A DNA stretch of 64,000 nucleotides from Saprospiraceae bacterium (GCA_013214355.1 JABSSL010000089.1:1-64000), one strand, 5' to 3'. Counted from the stretch's first letter, positions 18,401-27,215 are shown. Notes: a model not told the origin generated them from the sequence alone. Numbers and translations: made by a program.

Positions 18401-19098
18401 ACCAGGTCAGAGCCTTAGATCGCATGAAAGATCGCACCGGGCTTTTCATCCTTTCTGGGAGCGCATCAGATAAGGTAAGCTGGGAAGCCAGCGGATTTGG
18501 TCAAGGTCTTCTTACGTATTCATTATTGAAAGGCATGAAGGGAGTGGCAGCAAAAAAGACTCCTGATGGTGAGACCATTGATGTAATGAAGTTGTTTCAA
18601 TATGCGCGGGATGAGGTTCCAAATCTTGCCAAAGGTATCAATAGGATTCAAACACCAATGATGGGTTTCCCTACCCACGGAGCTAGCTTTGACATTGGAA
18701 TCTTAGATGATGATATCAAATCTACCATCCAATTGAGTGATAATAAACCTATTGTCATCAAGAGCAACTTCATGAATCAAAAGACACTGCGTGATGATCT
18801 GGGGCTAGAGGCACGTCTGGAAAAACTGTTTCGGAAAGAAACGGCTAGGGGAAGAGACGCAGATGTGATTTACGTTGACGTTAGTGAGTATCCTGGTGCT
18901 TGGTCCGTCGGAGGGCTCTACGAAATTTCGGACAATAAGGAGACAGGGTCGGGAAGGGAAGCAAAAAAAATTACACTCAAGTTATTTAAAGGGACGGAAG
19001 AAGAAATTCCGATTCAAATTGATGATCCTGAGCCAGATGTGGAGGATTTAGCCCTACAGATTTTCGAGGCGATTATTGATGAATTATTGTGGCAATAG
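15415..19098 (+). CDS. Exported WD40-caspase (C14 peptidase) protein
   Basis: A 1227-residue protein with an N-terminal signal peptide (LTLLVFFFSSAWAQ), so it probably acts outside the cytoplasm. Residues about 25-600 contain roughly 14 WD40 repeats, enough for two seven-bladed propellers; intact ones read GHxxxVxSVxFSPDG...SxDxTxxLWD. A beta-rich linker follows (about 600-800). The C14 caspase-like domain begins near residue 815 (PKLFVVTVGTSDY). The catalytic pair is H917 in YMSGHGV and C977 in IIDACYSGQ. A 160-residue C-terminal tail has no recognised domain. Caspase-like proteases of this kind cut after basic residues. The gene stands alone; its neighbours are housekeeping genes. Confidence 0.9.
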   Translation: MLKFYPLTLLVFFFSSAWAQKPELVLPTGHSKDITSISFSPDGQQVLTGSRDQTAILWSITGDQLVVLSGHNNVIFAVAFSPKEKILATASADQTIKLWDLEGNVLKTFSGHTSWIKSLQFSPSGKELLSGSLDQTAKLWNLQGNVLRTFSGHEAGINTVDFSADGKSILTGSRDQTAKLWEVATGELKQTFSGHTEEITGVQFAPGADRLLTVSADQSIKIWRIDGTETQELKSKDDEITAAAFSADGKSVAAGLWRSFGGVRGRVGSFDLENGQLDVYHAHDWPIKAIAFSPDGSNLLTGSSDDQAKLWNLDGKLIQSFAGKVAAINSTAFTPDGEKILMGTWFDGASLWNLRDRKFTYFKPIRPNTSDLVAISPDGNNILTAGIQGGFLWDFDGNKLQEISNPKNWGGNFKSVAFSPDGTKILTGSEGNNTSHLWDLQGQLLASYEGQRSWIPAVAFTPDGQSVLIGNSVGEVKLWDLQGNPIRNISNKLGDLHALAISSDGKMVVIRHGHKVAELWTINGENLRTLRGHSQAVRSVAFSPDGQYIVTGSQDKTARLWDLQGQLIHEFKGHNSSVSGVSFTPNGKHLMTVSGGALRIWDAMTGSQKCLLLPFKDGEWVVTTPSGLFDASAGAFDQLHYRIYDRSEQSYEAIDVEQLKARYYEPGLLDKILGYSEESIRPVQDFGELDLYPRVEAKIDGDVLSVTLEERNGGIGKVSVFVNGKEVAEEINPLPRRENPERAKSIAYDLSQHQNYLLSHPDSTNIVSIRAYNEAGWLKSRAVDLVYSASSSKGIYDQTAGQAPDLNRWLHPKLFVVTVGTSDYAGSNLDLKYADQDAMMMALALESAGSKLFERGRSGETNLEVYCFSTTESDAKTLSDAGIVWQSPAKQNIEATFEQIKAKAKAEDVLVLYMSGHGVTQSENDQTQFYYLTKGIGSEDALGDPGLRDAFTISSEELTQWIKDIPALKQVMIIDACYSGQVVQSLMGGSKRLSSNQVRALDRMKDRTGLFILSGSASDKVSWEASGFGQGLLTYSLLKGMKGVAAKKTPDGETIDVMKLFQYARDEVPNLAKGINRIQTPMMGFPTHGASFDIGILDDDIKSTIQLSDNKPIVIKSNFMNQKTLRDDLGLEARLEKLFRKETARGRDADVIYVDVSEYPGAWSVGGLYEISDNKETGSGREAKKITLKLFKGTEEEIPIQIDDPEPDVEDLALQIFEAIIDELLWQ

Positions 19099-19116
19099 CA
19101 GCCCCCTTAAGCGGCA

Positions 19117-20007
19117 CTAATCCAAATAACGCTGCATTAAGCCCTGGTAGGCATCAATTCGTCGATCTCGAAAGAAAGGCCAAATGCGACGAACGGCCTC
19201 AGTGCGATCTTTATCGATTTCCACCACCTCCACGCATGCATCACCCTGTGGGGCTTCGAACAGTATCTCCCCTTGTGGCCCAGCTACAAAGCTTCGTCCC
19301 CAGAAGTGAATGCCTTTGGTTTGACCACTCCAATCTGCTTCAAAACCAGTTCGATTCACACAGACCACTGGCAATCCATTGGCGACGGCATGTCCACGTT
19401 GAATACTCCGCCAAGCATCTAGCTGTCGCTGCTGTTCCGCCTCATCATCGGAAGTTTCATAACCTATTGCCGTGGGATAAATCAACAGCTCTGCCCCCGC
19501 CAAGGCCATTAATCGGGCAGCTTCGGGATACCATTGATCCCAGCAAAGCAGGACGCCTAATCGGCCAACGCTAGTATCTATCGGTTCAAAGCCTAAATCA
19601 CCAGGAGTGAAGTAGAACTTCTCATAATAGGCAGGATCATCAGGGATGTGCATTTTACGGTATTTCCCAGCAATGCTACCGTCTTTCTCAAAAACAACGG
19701 CAGTGTTGTGATAAATCCCAGCAGCTCTTTTTTCAAATAGAGAAGTAATCAAAACGACCTCATAATTCCTTGCGGCTTCAGCATAGATATTAACCGTTTC
19801 CCCAGGAATAGTATCTGCCCATTCAAACTGACTCACTTCTTCGACTTGGCAAAAATAGGGACTACAATGCAACTCTTGCAGAATAACTAATTCCGCTCCG
19901 GCATCAACTGCATCTCCTATAGCCACCAGCGTGTGGGTAATATTATCAAACTTATCATTGCTACAGCTGTGCTGAACTATTCCTACTTTTAAAACACTCA
20001 TAATCAT
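19117..20007 (-). CDS. aguB: N-carbamoylputrescine amidase
   Basis: A 296-residue nitrilase-superfamily amidase that converts N-carbamoylputrescine to putrescine, CO2 and ammonia. The Glu-Lys-Cys triad is visible in LQELHCSPYF, GKYRKMHIPDDPAYYEKFYF and GVLLCWDQWYPEAARLMAL. The motif FTPGDLGF and the ending DRRIDAYQGLMQRYLD are typical of AguB. Its start overlaps the stop of the agmatine deiminase gene by 4 bases (20004-20007), so the two are translationally coupled and form the agmatine-to-putrescine route. It ends 18 bases from the convergent caspase gene with no obvious terminator between. Confidence 0.95.
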   Translation of the reverse strand: MIMSVLKVGIVQHSCSNDKFDNITHTLVAIGDAVDAGAELVILQELHCSPYFCQVEEVSQFEWADTIPGETVNIYAEAARNYEVVLITSLFEKRAAGIYHNTAVVFEKDGSIAGKYRKMHIPDDPAYYEKFYFTPGDLGFEPIDTSVGRLGVLLCWDQWYPEAARLMALAGAELLIYPTAIGYETSDDEAEQQRQLDAWRSIQRGHAVANGLPVVCVNRTGFEADWSGQTKGIHFWGRSFVAGPQGEILFEAPQGDACVEVVEIDKDRTEAVRRIWPFFRDRRIDAYQGLMQRYLD

Positions 20008-21041
20008 CTATTTATGACTCCTTCGGGAAACTGCATACAAAGACAGTGTAGTGATCCATGTTGTTTAATGATCGGAAGTGCATCCACTCCCACCACCTGC
20101 CTATTGGAAAATACTTGTGCCAAACGATCTATTGCTAATCGATCCTTCTCCTGCTGATAAGTAGGCACAATCACATAACGATTGGAAATAATAAAATTGG
20201 CGTAGGTTGCTGGCAATCGATGACCATCTTCCGGGTGGAAACAAGGATCTGGTAAGGGTAAAGGTAGCAAGTTATAGGCTTGCCCTGCTAACGTTCTCCA
20301 CTGCTTCAGTTCTCGCTCAACGGATTGCAGAAATTCCAAATGCTCGTCTTTCGGATCATTACATTGAACGTAGGCGATGGTACTCGTTGTACAAAAACGC
20401 GCAATGGTATCGATGTGCCCATCTGTATCGTCACCGGCTAATTGCCCGCTTGGCAAGGTCAAAACCCTGCTAACTCCAAGCTGATTTTTGAGTTGTGCCA
20501 GCATTTCATTCCAATCCGCATGTGGATTCCTGTTTTTATCCAGCAAACAGTCGGTAGAACCTATCAGGGTACCCATCCCATCGCTTTCAATAGCGCCACC
20601 TTCTAATACCAATGATAATTCACGCCTTTCGATCTGGCCAAACAAGCCAGACTGATACAGGTGCTTCGTAACTTGGTTGTCCAATTCAGCCGGATACTTC
20701 TTTCCCCAACCATTAAATTGAAAATCGAGTAATACCAATTTCCCTTGGTACTGGACCGTAATAGGTCCATTATCCCTTGCCCAAACATCGTTTGAAGTTA
20801 CTTCCACAATATGCAATCGCTCCGAAGGAATATCCGACAATTCTTGGCGTATCGAATCTACATTTTGCCCCGCAACAATTACAGATTGATCTTCGGTGAT
20901 CAGCGCAATACACTCATGAATCCGTTCTTGGACGGCGATAGCATCTTGCCCCCAATCCATATTTTCGTTCGGCCAAGTAAATTGAATGGCACTTTGCGTT
21001 TCCCATTCGGCAGGCAATCTGCAAGGGCTCTCATCTTGCAT
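20004..21041 (-). CDS. aguA: Agmatine deiminase
   Basis: A 345-residue member of the peptidyl-arginine deiminase fold that converts agmatine to N-carbamoylputrescine and ammonia. Family features include the N-terminal RLPAEWETQSAIQFTWPNE, VWARDNGPI, the acidic LEGGAIESDGMGTL, GDDTDGHIDTIARF and the C-terminal catalytic Cys in HGSLHCLCMQFP. The length is normal. It is the first gene of a two-gene operon with aguB. A minus-strand gap of about 100 bases separates it from pruA. Confidence 0.94.
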   Translation of the reverse strand: MQDESPCRLPAEWETQSAIQFTWPNENMDWGQDAIAVQERIHECIALITEDQSVIVAGQNVDSIRQELSDIPSERLHIVEVTSNDVWARDNGPITVQYQGKLVLLDFQFNGWGKKYPAELDNQVTKHLYQSGLFGQIERRELSLVLEGGAIESDGMGTLIGSTDCLLDKNRNPHADWNEMLAQLKNQLGVSRVLTLPSGQLAGDDTDGHIDTIARFCTTSTIAYVQCNDPKDEHLEFLQSVERELKQWRTLAGQAYNLLPLPLPDPCFHPEDGHRLPATYANFIISNRYVIVPTYQQEKDRLAIDRLAQVFSNRQVVGVDALPIIKQHGSLHCLCMQFPEGVINR

Positions 21042-21143
21042 GTTTTACACTTTCTAGCAAAAAAGAAAGGGCATCTTCCAGTGTTAACCGGAAGACACCC
21101 AATGACAATTTGTTATTAGCAAGATTGTTCCAACTAGGTGGAA

Positions 21144-22775
21144 CTATTCTTCAGTCAAGAAAGGATATCTATAATCCTTTGGTGACACAAAATTCTCTTT
21201 AATCGTACGGGGAGAAACCCAACGATATAAATTCAGAACCGACCCCGCTTTATCATTCGTACCCGAAGCCCTGGCACCTCCAAAAGGTTGTTGGCCCACC
21301 ACAGCACCTGTCGGTTTGTCATTAATATAGAAATTTCCAGCAGCTTGTTGTAAGCGTTTTGTGGCAAGAACGGTAGCAGCTCGATCTTGAGAAAAGATGG
21401 CTCCCGTCAAAGCATATGGAGAAGTACTGTCTACCAAATCGAGTGTGTTTTCGAACTGATCATCCTCATAAATATAGATGGTCAATACAGGTCCGAAAAT
21501 CTCCTCTTCCATGGTAGTGTAACTAGGATCGGTCGTTACAATGATAGTTGGATCAATAAAATATCCCTTAGACTTATCATATGTACCGCCCGCTATTACA
21601 GTAGCTTTAGGATCTTTTTTGGCTCTTGCTATATATCCAGAAATTTTGTCAAAGGCTCGTTCGTCAATGACAGCGTTAACAAAGTTAGTAAAATCTTCTG
21701 GAGTACCAATTTTAATAGAAGCAATATCTTCTAATAAATATTTTTCAATTGTGTTCCATAAACTCTTAGGTAAATAGGACCTAGAAGCGGCACTACATTT
21801 CTGTCCTTGGAACTCAAAAGCCCCTCTAATTAGTGCCACAGCTACGGCCTTTGGATCGGCACTTGGATGAGCTACGACAAAGTCTTTCCCTCCTGTTTCA
21901 CCAACGATACGAGGGTAAGAACGATACTTGTTGATGTTCTTTCCAATGGTACTCCAAAGGTGTTGAAATACCCCTGTACTTCCGGTAAAGTGCAAGCCTG
22001 CGAAATCCTTATGGGAGAAGATAATATCTCCCGCCATTGGTCCATCAACATAGATCAAATTGATCACTCCATCCGGCAAGCCCGCCTCTATCAACACCTC
22101 CATAATCACGGCAGCACTGTATACCTGTGTCTCGGCTGGCTTCCAAACTACGGTATTGCCCATTAAAGCAGGTGCACCGCAAAGGTTTCCGGCAATGGAA
22201 GTAAAGTTGAAAGGTGTGATGGCAAAGATAAAGCCTTCTAGCGGTCTATATTCTAGTCTATTCCAGATGCCAGGCGCGCTTTCGGGTTGCGTCTGGTAAA
22301 TCTCGGTCATGTACTGAGCGTTGAAGCGGAAAAAGTCGCACAATTCAGCCACTGCATCAATTTCTGCCTGAAATATATTTTTGGATTGCCCAAGCATGGT
22401 CGCAGCATTCATCTTCGCTCGATAAGGGCCAGCCAGCAGATCTGCTGCCTTCAAGAAAATTGCGGCACGTTCTTGCCATGGCATGCTTTCCCAAGCTGGC
22501 TTTGCCGCTAATGCCGCCTCGATTGCATCGTGGACGTGAGAAGAATCACCCTTACAAAAATGTCCCAGCAGATGATCTAGTTCATGTGGTGGATAGATGG
22601 CAATTTTATCATCAGTTGTGATGGCTTTGCCATTGATGTACATAGGAATTTCTGTAGTCTCCGCTTTCAGGTTAGCCAAGGCTTCTTTTACCGCCTGCTT
22701 TTCAGGTGAACCGGGCTTATAGCTTAGAACGGGCTCATTCTTCGCAACGGGTACTTCAAAAAAGGCATTTGACAT
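21144..22775 (-). CDS. pruA: 1-pyrroline-5-carboxylate dehydrogenase
   Basis: A 543-residue aldehyde dehydrogenase of the stand-alone P5CDH type found in Bacteroidota and eukaryotes. It oxidises glutamate semialdehyde to glutamate with NAD, the second step of proline use. Visible motifs are AITPFNFTSIAGNLCGAPALMGN (first part of the NAD site), HFTGSTGVFQHLW, VGETGGKDFVVAHP with the general-base Glu, the catalytic Cys in FQGQKCSAASR, and EEIFGPVLTIYIY. The long N-terminal extension (FEVPVAKNEPVLSYKPGSPE) is typical of this subgroup. No proline dehydrogenase is in the window. Confidence 0.94.
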   Translation of the reverse strand: MSNAFFEVPVAKNEPVLSYKPGSPEKQAVKEALANLKAETTEIPMYINGKAITTDDKIAIYPPHELDHLLGHFCKGDSSHVHDAIEAALAAKPAWESMPWQERAAIFLKAADLLAGPYRAKMNAATMLGQSKNIFQAEIDAVAELCDFFRFNAQYMTEIYQTQPESAPGIWNRLEYRPLEGFIFAITPFNFTSIAGNLCGAPALMGNTVVWKPAETQVYSAAVIMEVLIEAGLPDGVINLIYVDGPMAGDIIFSHKDFAGLHFTGSTGVFQHLWSTIGKNINKYRSYPRIVGETGGKDFVVAHPSADPKAVAVALIRGAFEFQGQKCSAASRSYLPKSLWNTIEKYLLEDIASIKIGTPEDFTNFVNAVIDERAFDKISGYIARAKKDPKATVIAGGTYDKSKGYFIDPTIIVTTDPSYTTMEEEIFGPVLTIYIYEDDQFENTLDLVDSTSPYALTGAIFSQDRAATVLATKRLQQAAGNFYINDKPTGAVVGQQPFGGARASGTNDKAGSVLNLYRWVSPRTIKENFVSPKDYRYPFLTEE

Positions 22776-22922
22776 AATAATCTGGTTTTTCGACCTTTCT
22801 GCTGCGAAATGTAGCGCTGGAAAGGGTCGTGTTTACGAGGAAGGAGCACCCCTCCTTACTCTAGAAATGTAGTGTTAGGGCGTTGGCCGCGAAGATAATG
22901 AAGGCAAACAAACTTTTCTAAT

Positions 22923-23603
22923 TTACAAAAAGGAATACAGGTCGGTAAGATGAGTAATTTCGTAGGTGGGGGCCACCTCCAAATAGCGTTCCCTACGATC
23001 GTAATTAAACCAACAAGCGTGGATGCCAAAATCTAAGCCGCCCCGGATATCAGCATTTAAATTATCCCCGATAATGAGCGTTCTTTCTTTCGAGGGATGG
23101 GCTAGGCCTTGAAAGACATGACGGAAAAAAGACGCGTCGGGTTTAGCCACGCCAATTTCATCTGAAATAGCAATGTAGGAGAAATAATCTCCAAGGCCAG
23201 AAAGCTCGAGTCTAGATCGTTGAACCTCTTTAATCCCATTGGTTACTAAAGCTAGTTGATATTTGGATCTTAGCGTTTGGAGAAGGTCCATCGCCCCCTC
23301 CATCATTGCCGTACTTTGTGATAAATGTACCAAATAACTTTCAGCAAAAGCCTCTGGATCATCTTTAAGTCCTATCTCCATGAAGAATAGCTGAAATCGC
23401 TTGTACCTCAGCAGCGCCTTCGATAGTTTTCCCTCCTCATAAGCTCGCCAGCAGCTACGGTTAATCTTGTCATACACCTGATTGTGCGCTGGACGAAAGA
23501 TCACACCAATCTCCGTCAAAGCTTCTCGCAGTGCATAGCTTTGGGCTTCATTGAAGTCCAGGATAGTGTTATCTGCATCGAAAAGTAACCAGTCGTATTT
23601 CAT
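22923..23603 (-). CDS. HAD-superfamily phosphatase, YjjG type
   Basis: A 226-residue HAD hydrolase. Motif I is LLFDADNTILDFNEAQ; the second Asp of DxD is present but Asn follows it where many have Glu or Gly. Motif II is LALVTNGIK, motif III is the Lys in EIGVAKPDASFF, and motif IV is LIIGDNLNADIRGG. The cap is helical and inserted between motifs I and II. The set fits the YjjG/YfnB group of nucleotide 5'-phosphatases that dephosphorylate pyrimidine and non-canonical nucleotides. It lies 11 bases downstream of coaD. Confidence 0.85.
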   Translation of the reverse strand: MKYDWLLFDADNTILDFNEAQSYALREALTEIGVIFRPAHNQVYDKINRSCWRAYEEGKLSKALLRYKRFQLFFMEIGLKDDPEAFAESYLVHLSQSTAMMEGAMDLLQTLRSKYQLALVTNGIKEVQRSRLELSGLGDYFSYIAISDEIGVAKPDASFFRHVFQGLAHPSKERTLIIGDNLNADIRGGLDFGIHACWFNYDRRERYLEVAPTYEITHLTDLYSFL

Positions 23604-23614
23604 GCCCAGCTGAT

Positions 23615-24091
23615 CTATACCTCTGAGACACCCTTGATCTCAATAGTCGAAGGAATAAACGGTGATGCATCACCTCCCCACTTGATCACCTCTCGAACGA
23701 TAGTAGAGCTGATGTGAGAATGCTCCGGTTCACTGATTAGAAATATAGTCTCAATCCCATTACCAACAATGGCATTCATTTGAGAGATGGTCTTTTCGTA
23801 ATCAAAGTCCGATGCATTTCTTAAACCACGAAGTAGATATTTGGCACCTATCTTCTGGCAGTAATGAGCAGTTAGATTCTCGAAGAAGTCCACCTCGACT
23901 TTGGGCTCATCAGCAAATACAGCATTCAACCAGGCAATGCGCTGATCCAGGCTGAATAGATATTTCTTTTGGGAGTTTTCCCCAATAGCAACTATAATTT
24001 TATCGAATAAAGGGAGGGCTCTTTTGACCAGGGCGAGATGACCCACGGTGATGGGGTCAAATGATCCAGGAAAAACGGCAACTTTTGACAT
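23615..24091 (-). CDS. coaD: Pantetheine-phosphate adenylyltransferase
   Basis: A 158-residue nucleotidyltransferase of normal CoaD length. It adenylates 4'-phosphopantetheine to dephospho-CoA, the fourth step of CoA synthesis. Visible motifs are AVFPGSFDPITVGHLALVKRA with the T/HxGH signature, RGLRNASDFDYEKTISQMN, and the C-terminal HSHISSTIVREVIKWGGD, equivalent to the ISSTxVR motif. It precedes the HAD gene by 11 bases and is separated by about 100 bases from the upstream unknown exported protein. Confidence 0.95.
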   Translation of the reverse strand: MSKVAVFPGSFDPITVGHLALVKRALPLFDKIIVAIGENSQKKYLFSLDQRIAWLNAVFADEPKVEVDFFENLTAHYCQKIGAKYLLRGLRNASDFDYEKTISQMNAIVGNGIETIFLISEPEHSHISSTIVREVIKWGGDASPFIPSTIEIKGVSEV

Positions 24092-24198
24092 GTATAGGTG
24101 TTTGGTGGTCGTTGCCCAAATTTACACCTTAATTTGACTTAATCGCAATTTAAGTGGTGCGACAATAGAAACTGCCTAAGCAGGTATTATCCCCCTTC

Positions 24199-24780
24199 TC
24201 ATTTCAAAAGCCGGAACGAATCCAGGAAGGCATCAGAAGATTGGTTGATAGCTCGTCCCTTTTGTGTAACAGTCTGCACCGCATAATATCGATTATCCAC
24301 CACTACTGCTTTCGTTTTGATAATACCACGGCCATTGAGATAATCAATTCTCCACAGTTTAGCGGGATATTCGTCCAAGTCCGTGTCTGCGCTATACATT
24401 AATTCTCCCCTTACACTGCTCACCGCCGCCTCAATAGTAGTATGAAAAAAATCCGACAATAAATCCAAGGAATCAGAATGTACAGTCAAGTCCGGGTAGT
24501 CGCAGTAACTCAACATATAGACGTAATTTTCCTCCTTATCGTCATTGGTGTGAAAGTAAAAGGTATGATATACTAAGTTCCCTAAGGGCGTCTTTACTGT
24601 ATCTGCTTTACTATCCATTGTTCCGGGTGCAAGGATTCGGAAGCGTCCTTCGTAAGAAATAGTTTCTTCCCATTGACTTATGGGTGAATTCAGCATGGCC
24701 TCATCTTGGGCATCCCCAGTCACATAGCCGAGCATAAAGAAAAAAAGAAAACAAAACAAAGGCTGCAATTCTCTGTTCAT
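24199..24780 (-). CDS. Exported protein of unknown function
   Basis: A 193-residue protein with a signal peptide (hydrophobic PLFCFLFFFMLGYVTGDAQ, cleavage near DAQ). The mature part is beta-rich: ISYEGRFRILAPG, ADTVKTPLGNLVYHTFYFH, YVYMLSYCDYPD, and a C-terminal RYYAVQTVTQKGRAIN followed by FLDSFRLL. The pattern of short strands ending in a DSFRL-like motif is common in small secreted proteins of this phylum. I do not recognise a characterised family. It faces away from pncB across a 178-base gap. Confidence 0.65.
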   Translation of the reverse strand: MNRELQPLFCFLFFFMLGYVTGDAQDEAMLNSPISQWEETISYEGRFRILAPGTMDSKADTVKTPLGNLVYHTFYFHTNDDKEENYVYMLSYCDYPDLTVHSDSLDLLSDFFHTTIEAAVSSVRGELMYSADTDLDEYPAKLWRIDYLNGRGIIKTKAVVVDNRYYAVQTVTQKGRAINQSSDAFLDSFRLLK

Positions 24781-24931
24781 ACAACATCACATTTCTCTAA
24801 TGAGCTGCAAAAATAAGAAAAGGTTGGCTAGCTAATACATCTCACAGCTGTTAGACGATATTTCCCCCCTACTCTACCACTGAAACTCATTTTTTCGGAT
24901 AAAAACTTGCAAGTTGATGAGAAAGCTCATA

Positions 24932-24956
24932 ACTTAGTTTCAAAATCAAACTAAGT
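24932..24956. promoter_or_regulatory. Perfect 9-bp palindrome before pncB, candidate NrtR operator
   Basis: ACTTAGTTT (24932-24940) and AAACTAAGT (24948-24956) are exact inverted repeats with a 7-base spacer. The site ends two bases before the ATG of the nicotinate phosphoribosyltransferase gene, so a bound protein would block transcription or translation initiation. The gene for an NrtR-type regulator follows directly in the same operon. Assigning this site to NrtR is inference from position and symmetry. Confidence 0.6.
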
Positions 24957-24958
24957 AG

Positions 24959-26437
24959 ATGTATATTTCGAACTCACCCCAAAAAAACAACATGCCAGGA
25001 GCACTTTTAACAGACCTCTATCAACTAACCATGGCCTTTGGCTATTGGAAAGCCGGCATGCATGAGCGGGAGGCTGTTTTCAACCTTTTTTATCGCAAAA
25101 ATCCGTTCCAGGGTACCTTTGCCATCGCCGCAGGATTAGAATTAGCCATTCAATATCTGCAAAACTGGCATTTCACGGATGACGATATTAACTACCTCAG
25201 TAGCCTGAAAGGAGCTAAGGAAAAACCGCTTTTTGAGCCAGAATTCCTAACCTACCTAAGGGAATTGCGCTTTACCTGCGATGTAGAAGCCATTCCCGAA
25301 GGGACTATAGTATTCCCTCATCAGCCACTTCTCAGAATTAAAGGGCCCATCTTACAGGCCCAGTTGGTCGAAACGGCCCTACTGAATATCATCAATTTTT
25401 CAACCTTGATTGCTACCAAGTCGGCCAGAATGGTACAAGCTGCCGAAGGAGATAGTATTCTAGAATTCGGCCTTCGTCGAGCACAGGGGCCTGATGGAGG
25501 TCTAACGGCATCTCGCTCTGCTTACATTGGAGGTTGTACAGGCACCAGTCATGTATTGGCAGGGAAACGGTATGGCATACCCGTAAAAGGTACGCATGCA
25601 CACAGTTGGATCATGGGATTTGCGGATGAGCAGGAGGCTTTTGATACTTATGCGGCGGCCATGCCACACAACTGTATTCTGCTAGTCGACACTTATGATA
25701 CCTTGCAAGGCGTTGAAAAGGCCATCACCGTAGGTTTAGAACTAAAGAAGCGAGGTTTTGATTTATTAGGCATCCGTCTGGACAGTGGAGATCTAGCTGA
25801 ACTCAGTAAGGCCAGCAGAAGATTACTCGACAATGCCGGACTACACGATGCCTTGATCGTCGCCAGCAATGATTTAGATGAATACAAGATTAAAGCACTC
25901 AAAGCAGCAGGAGCACCGATAGATGTCTGGGGTATTGGTACAAAGCTTGCTACGGGGGGAGAGCAAGCCGCACTTGGAGGAGTTTACAAGCTGGCAGCCA
26001 TCCAGGACGAGGATAGCATATGGCAGTATAAGATTAAGCAATCCGAAGATATGATCAAGGTTTCCAATCCGGGGCTTTTGCAAGTACAACGCTGGTTCGA
26101 CCACGAAGGTAAGCCCTTGGCGGATTGCATCATCGACGATTGGCAGAAGTTCCAAAGTCAACGGATGATTAGCATCAAAGAGCAATTCGAAATAGAACTT
26201 GGAAAAGGCAAATCCCAAAAATTACTGGTCCCAATTTTCAGAAATGGAGATTTAGTTTATAATTTACCGGCGCTCGATATCATTAGAGCTCATTGTTTGG
26301 CGCAACAAGCGCTCTTTAGCAAAGTAGATCTAGCGGTTTATCCTCAGGGATTAGAGCGTCAGTTGTTCAAAATTAAACAACAGATGCTGGAAGATATCAA
26401 TCAGAGTAGTGACGGACTCATTTCTGTGCCCAATTGA
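24959..26437 (+). CDS. pncB: Nicotinate phosphoribosyltransferase
   Basis: A 492-residue NAPRTase of the longer (PncB2-like) type. It makes nicotinate mononucleotide from nicotinate and PRPP, the salvage entry to NAD. Visible family features are LLTDLYQLTMAFGYWKAG near the N-terminus, FGLRRAQGPDGGLTASRSAYIGG, GTHAHSWIMGF, LLVDTYDTLQG, and GIRLDSGDLAEL with DVWGIGTKLATGG in the PRPP and phosphate region. The ATG at 24959 is used here; an in-frame ATG at 24992 (MPGALLTDLYQL) is the better fit to family starts. The gene is 11 bases upstream of the NrtR-like regulator. Confidence 0.93.
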   Translation: MYISNSPQKNNMPGALLTDLYQLTMAFGYWKAGMHEREAVFNLFYRKNPFQGTFAIAAGLELAIQYLQNWHFTDDDINYLSSLKGAKEKPLFEPEFLTYLRELRFTCDVEAIPEGTIVFPHQPLLRIKGPILQAQLVETALLNIINFSTLIATKSARMVQAAEGDSILEFGLRRAQGPDGGLTASRSAYIGGCTGTSHVLAGKRYGIPVKGTHAHSWIMGFADEQEAFDTYAAAMPHNCILLVDTYDTLQGVEKAITVGLELKKRGFDLLGIRLDSGDLAELSKASRRLLDNAGLHDALIVASNDLDEYKIKALKAAGAPIDVWGIGTKLATGGEQAALGGVYKLAAIQDEDSIWQYKIKQSEDMIKVSNPGLLQVQRWFDHEGKPLADCIIDDWQKFQSQRMISIKEQFEIELGKGKSQKLLVPIFRNGDLVYNLPALDIIRAHCLAQQALFSKVDLAVYPQGLERQLFKIKQQMLEDINQSSDGLISVPN

Positions 26438-26448
26438 AAAATTGATCT

Positions 26449-27165
26449 ATGCCTTACACTTATGAATACCCTAGACCGGCCTTGACTGTGGATTGTGTGA
26501 TCTTCGGTATGGATGAAAGTGAAAGCTTAAAGGTTCTTTTGATCCAGCGGGCAGTAGAACCATTCAAAAATTGCTGGGCTTTGCCGGGTGGCTTTGTCGA
26601 TATGGCAGAGGATCTGGAAGCTGCTGCCCTGCGAGAATTAGAAGAAGAGACCGGAGTGAAAGATGTTTTCATTGAGCAGCTCTACACCTTTGGCGCCCCT
26701 AAAAGAGATCCTAGAGGCCGAGTAGTGAGTGTAGCCTACTATGCTTTAACAAATCGAGCGAAACACCCCGTAAAAGCATCCTCTGACGCACGGAATGCCA
26801 AGTGGTTCGATTTTGATCAAATTCCAGATTTGGCCTTTGATCATCAACAGATCTTCGAAATAGCTTTGCAGCGACTGCGGGCTAAGGTTCGATATCAGCC
26901 AATTGGTTTTGAACTATTACCGACAGAATTTACTTTGTCTCAAATGCAAAAACTGTACGAGACGATTCTAGGCGTCAAAGAACTTAACAAACGTAATTTC
27001 CGTACTCGCATTCTAAAGATGGGGGTACTTGAGGAAATTGGTAAGCAAGAAGGGGTGGCCCATCGCCCCGCTATGCTGTACCGATTCAATAAAGAAAAGT
27101 ACGACCATTTAGTAAAGGAGCGCTATGAGGGTCTGATTAAACGAGGAGTGGATTTTGAGATATAG
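26449..27165 (+). CDS. nrtR: NrtR-type Nudix-related transcriptional regulator
   Basis: A 238-residue protein with an N-terminal Nudix domain (about 10-145) and a C-terminal winged-helix segment (about 155-235: [28 protein letters not shown]). The Nudix box [23 protein letters not shown] is complete, and the [14 protein letters not shown] and [20 protein letters not shown] regions match NrtR proteins, which repress NAD-synthesis genes and sense ADP-ribose. Its position after pncB and the palindrome before pncB support autoregulated control of nicotinate salvage. Related Bacteroidota proteins control sugar genes instead, so the effector is not certain. Confidence 0.85.
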   Translation: MPYTYEYPRPALTVDCVIFGMDESESLKVLLIQRAVEPFKNCWALPGGFVDMAEDLEAAALRELEEETGVKDVFIEQLYTFGAPKRDPRGRVVSVAYYALTNRAKHPVKASSDARNAKWFDFDQIPDLAFDHQQIFEIALQRLRAKVRYQPIGFELLPTEFTLSQMQKLYETILGVKELNKRNFRTRILKMGVLEEIGKQEGVAHRPAMLYRFNKEKYDHLVKERYEGLIKRGVDFEI

Positions 27166-27215
27166 CACCTTCCTGCCAATCAGGAAATAAATGGCCCAAA
27201 AAACATTGAAGGTCT

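Noticed and set aside
15415-19098. WD40-caspase as part of a defence island
   Set aside because: No nuclease, restriction, retron or other defence gene is nearby; the neighbours are Nudix and polyamine genes.
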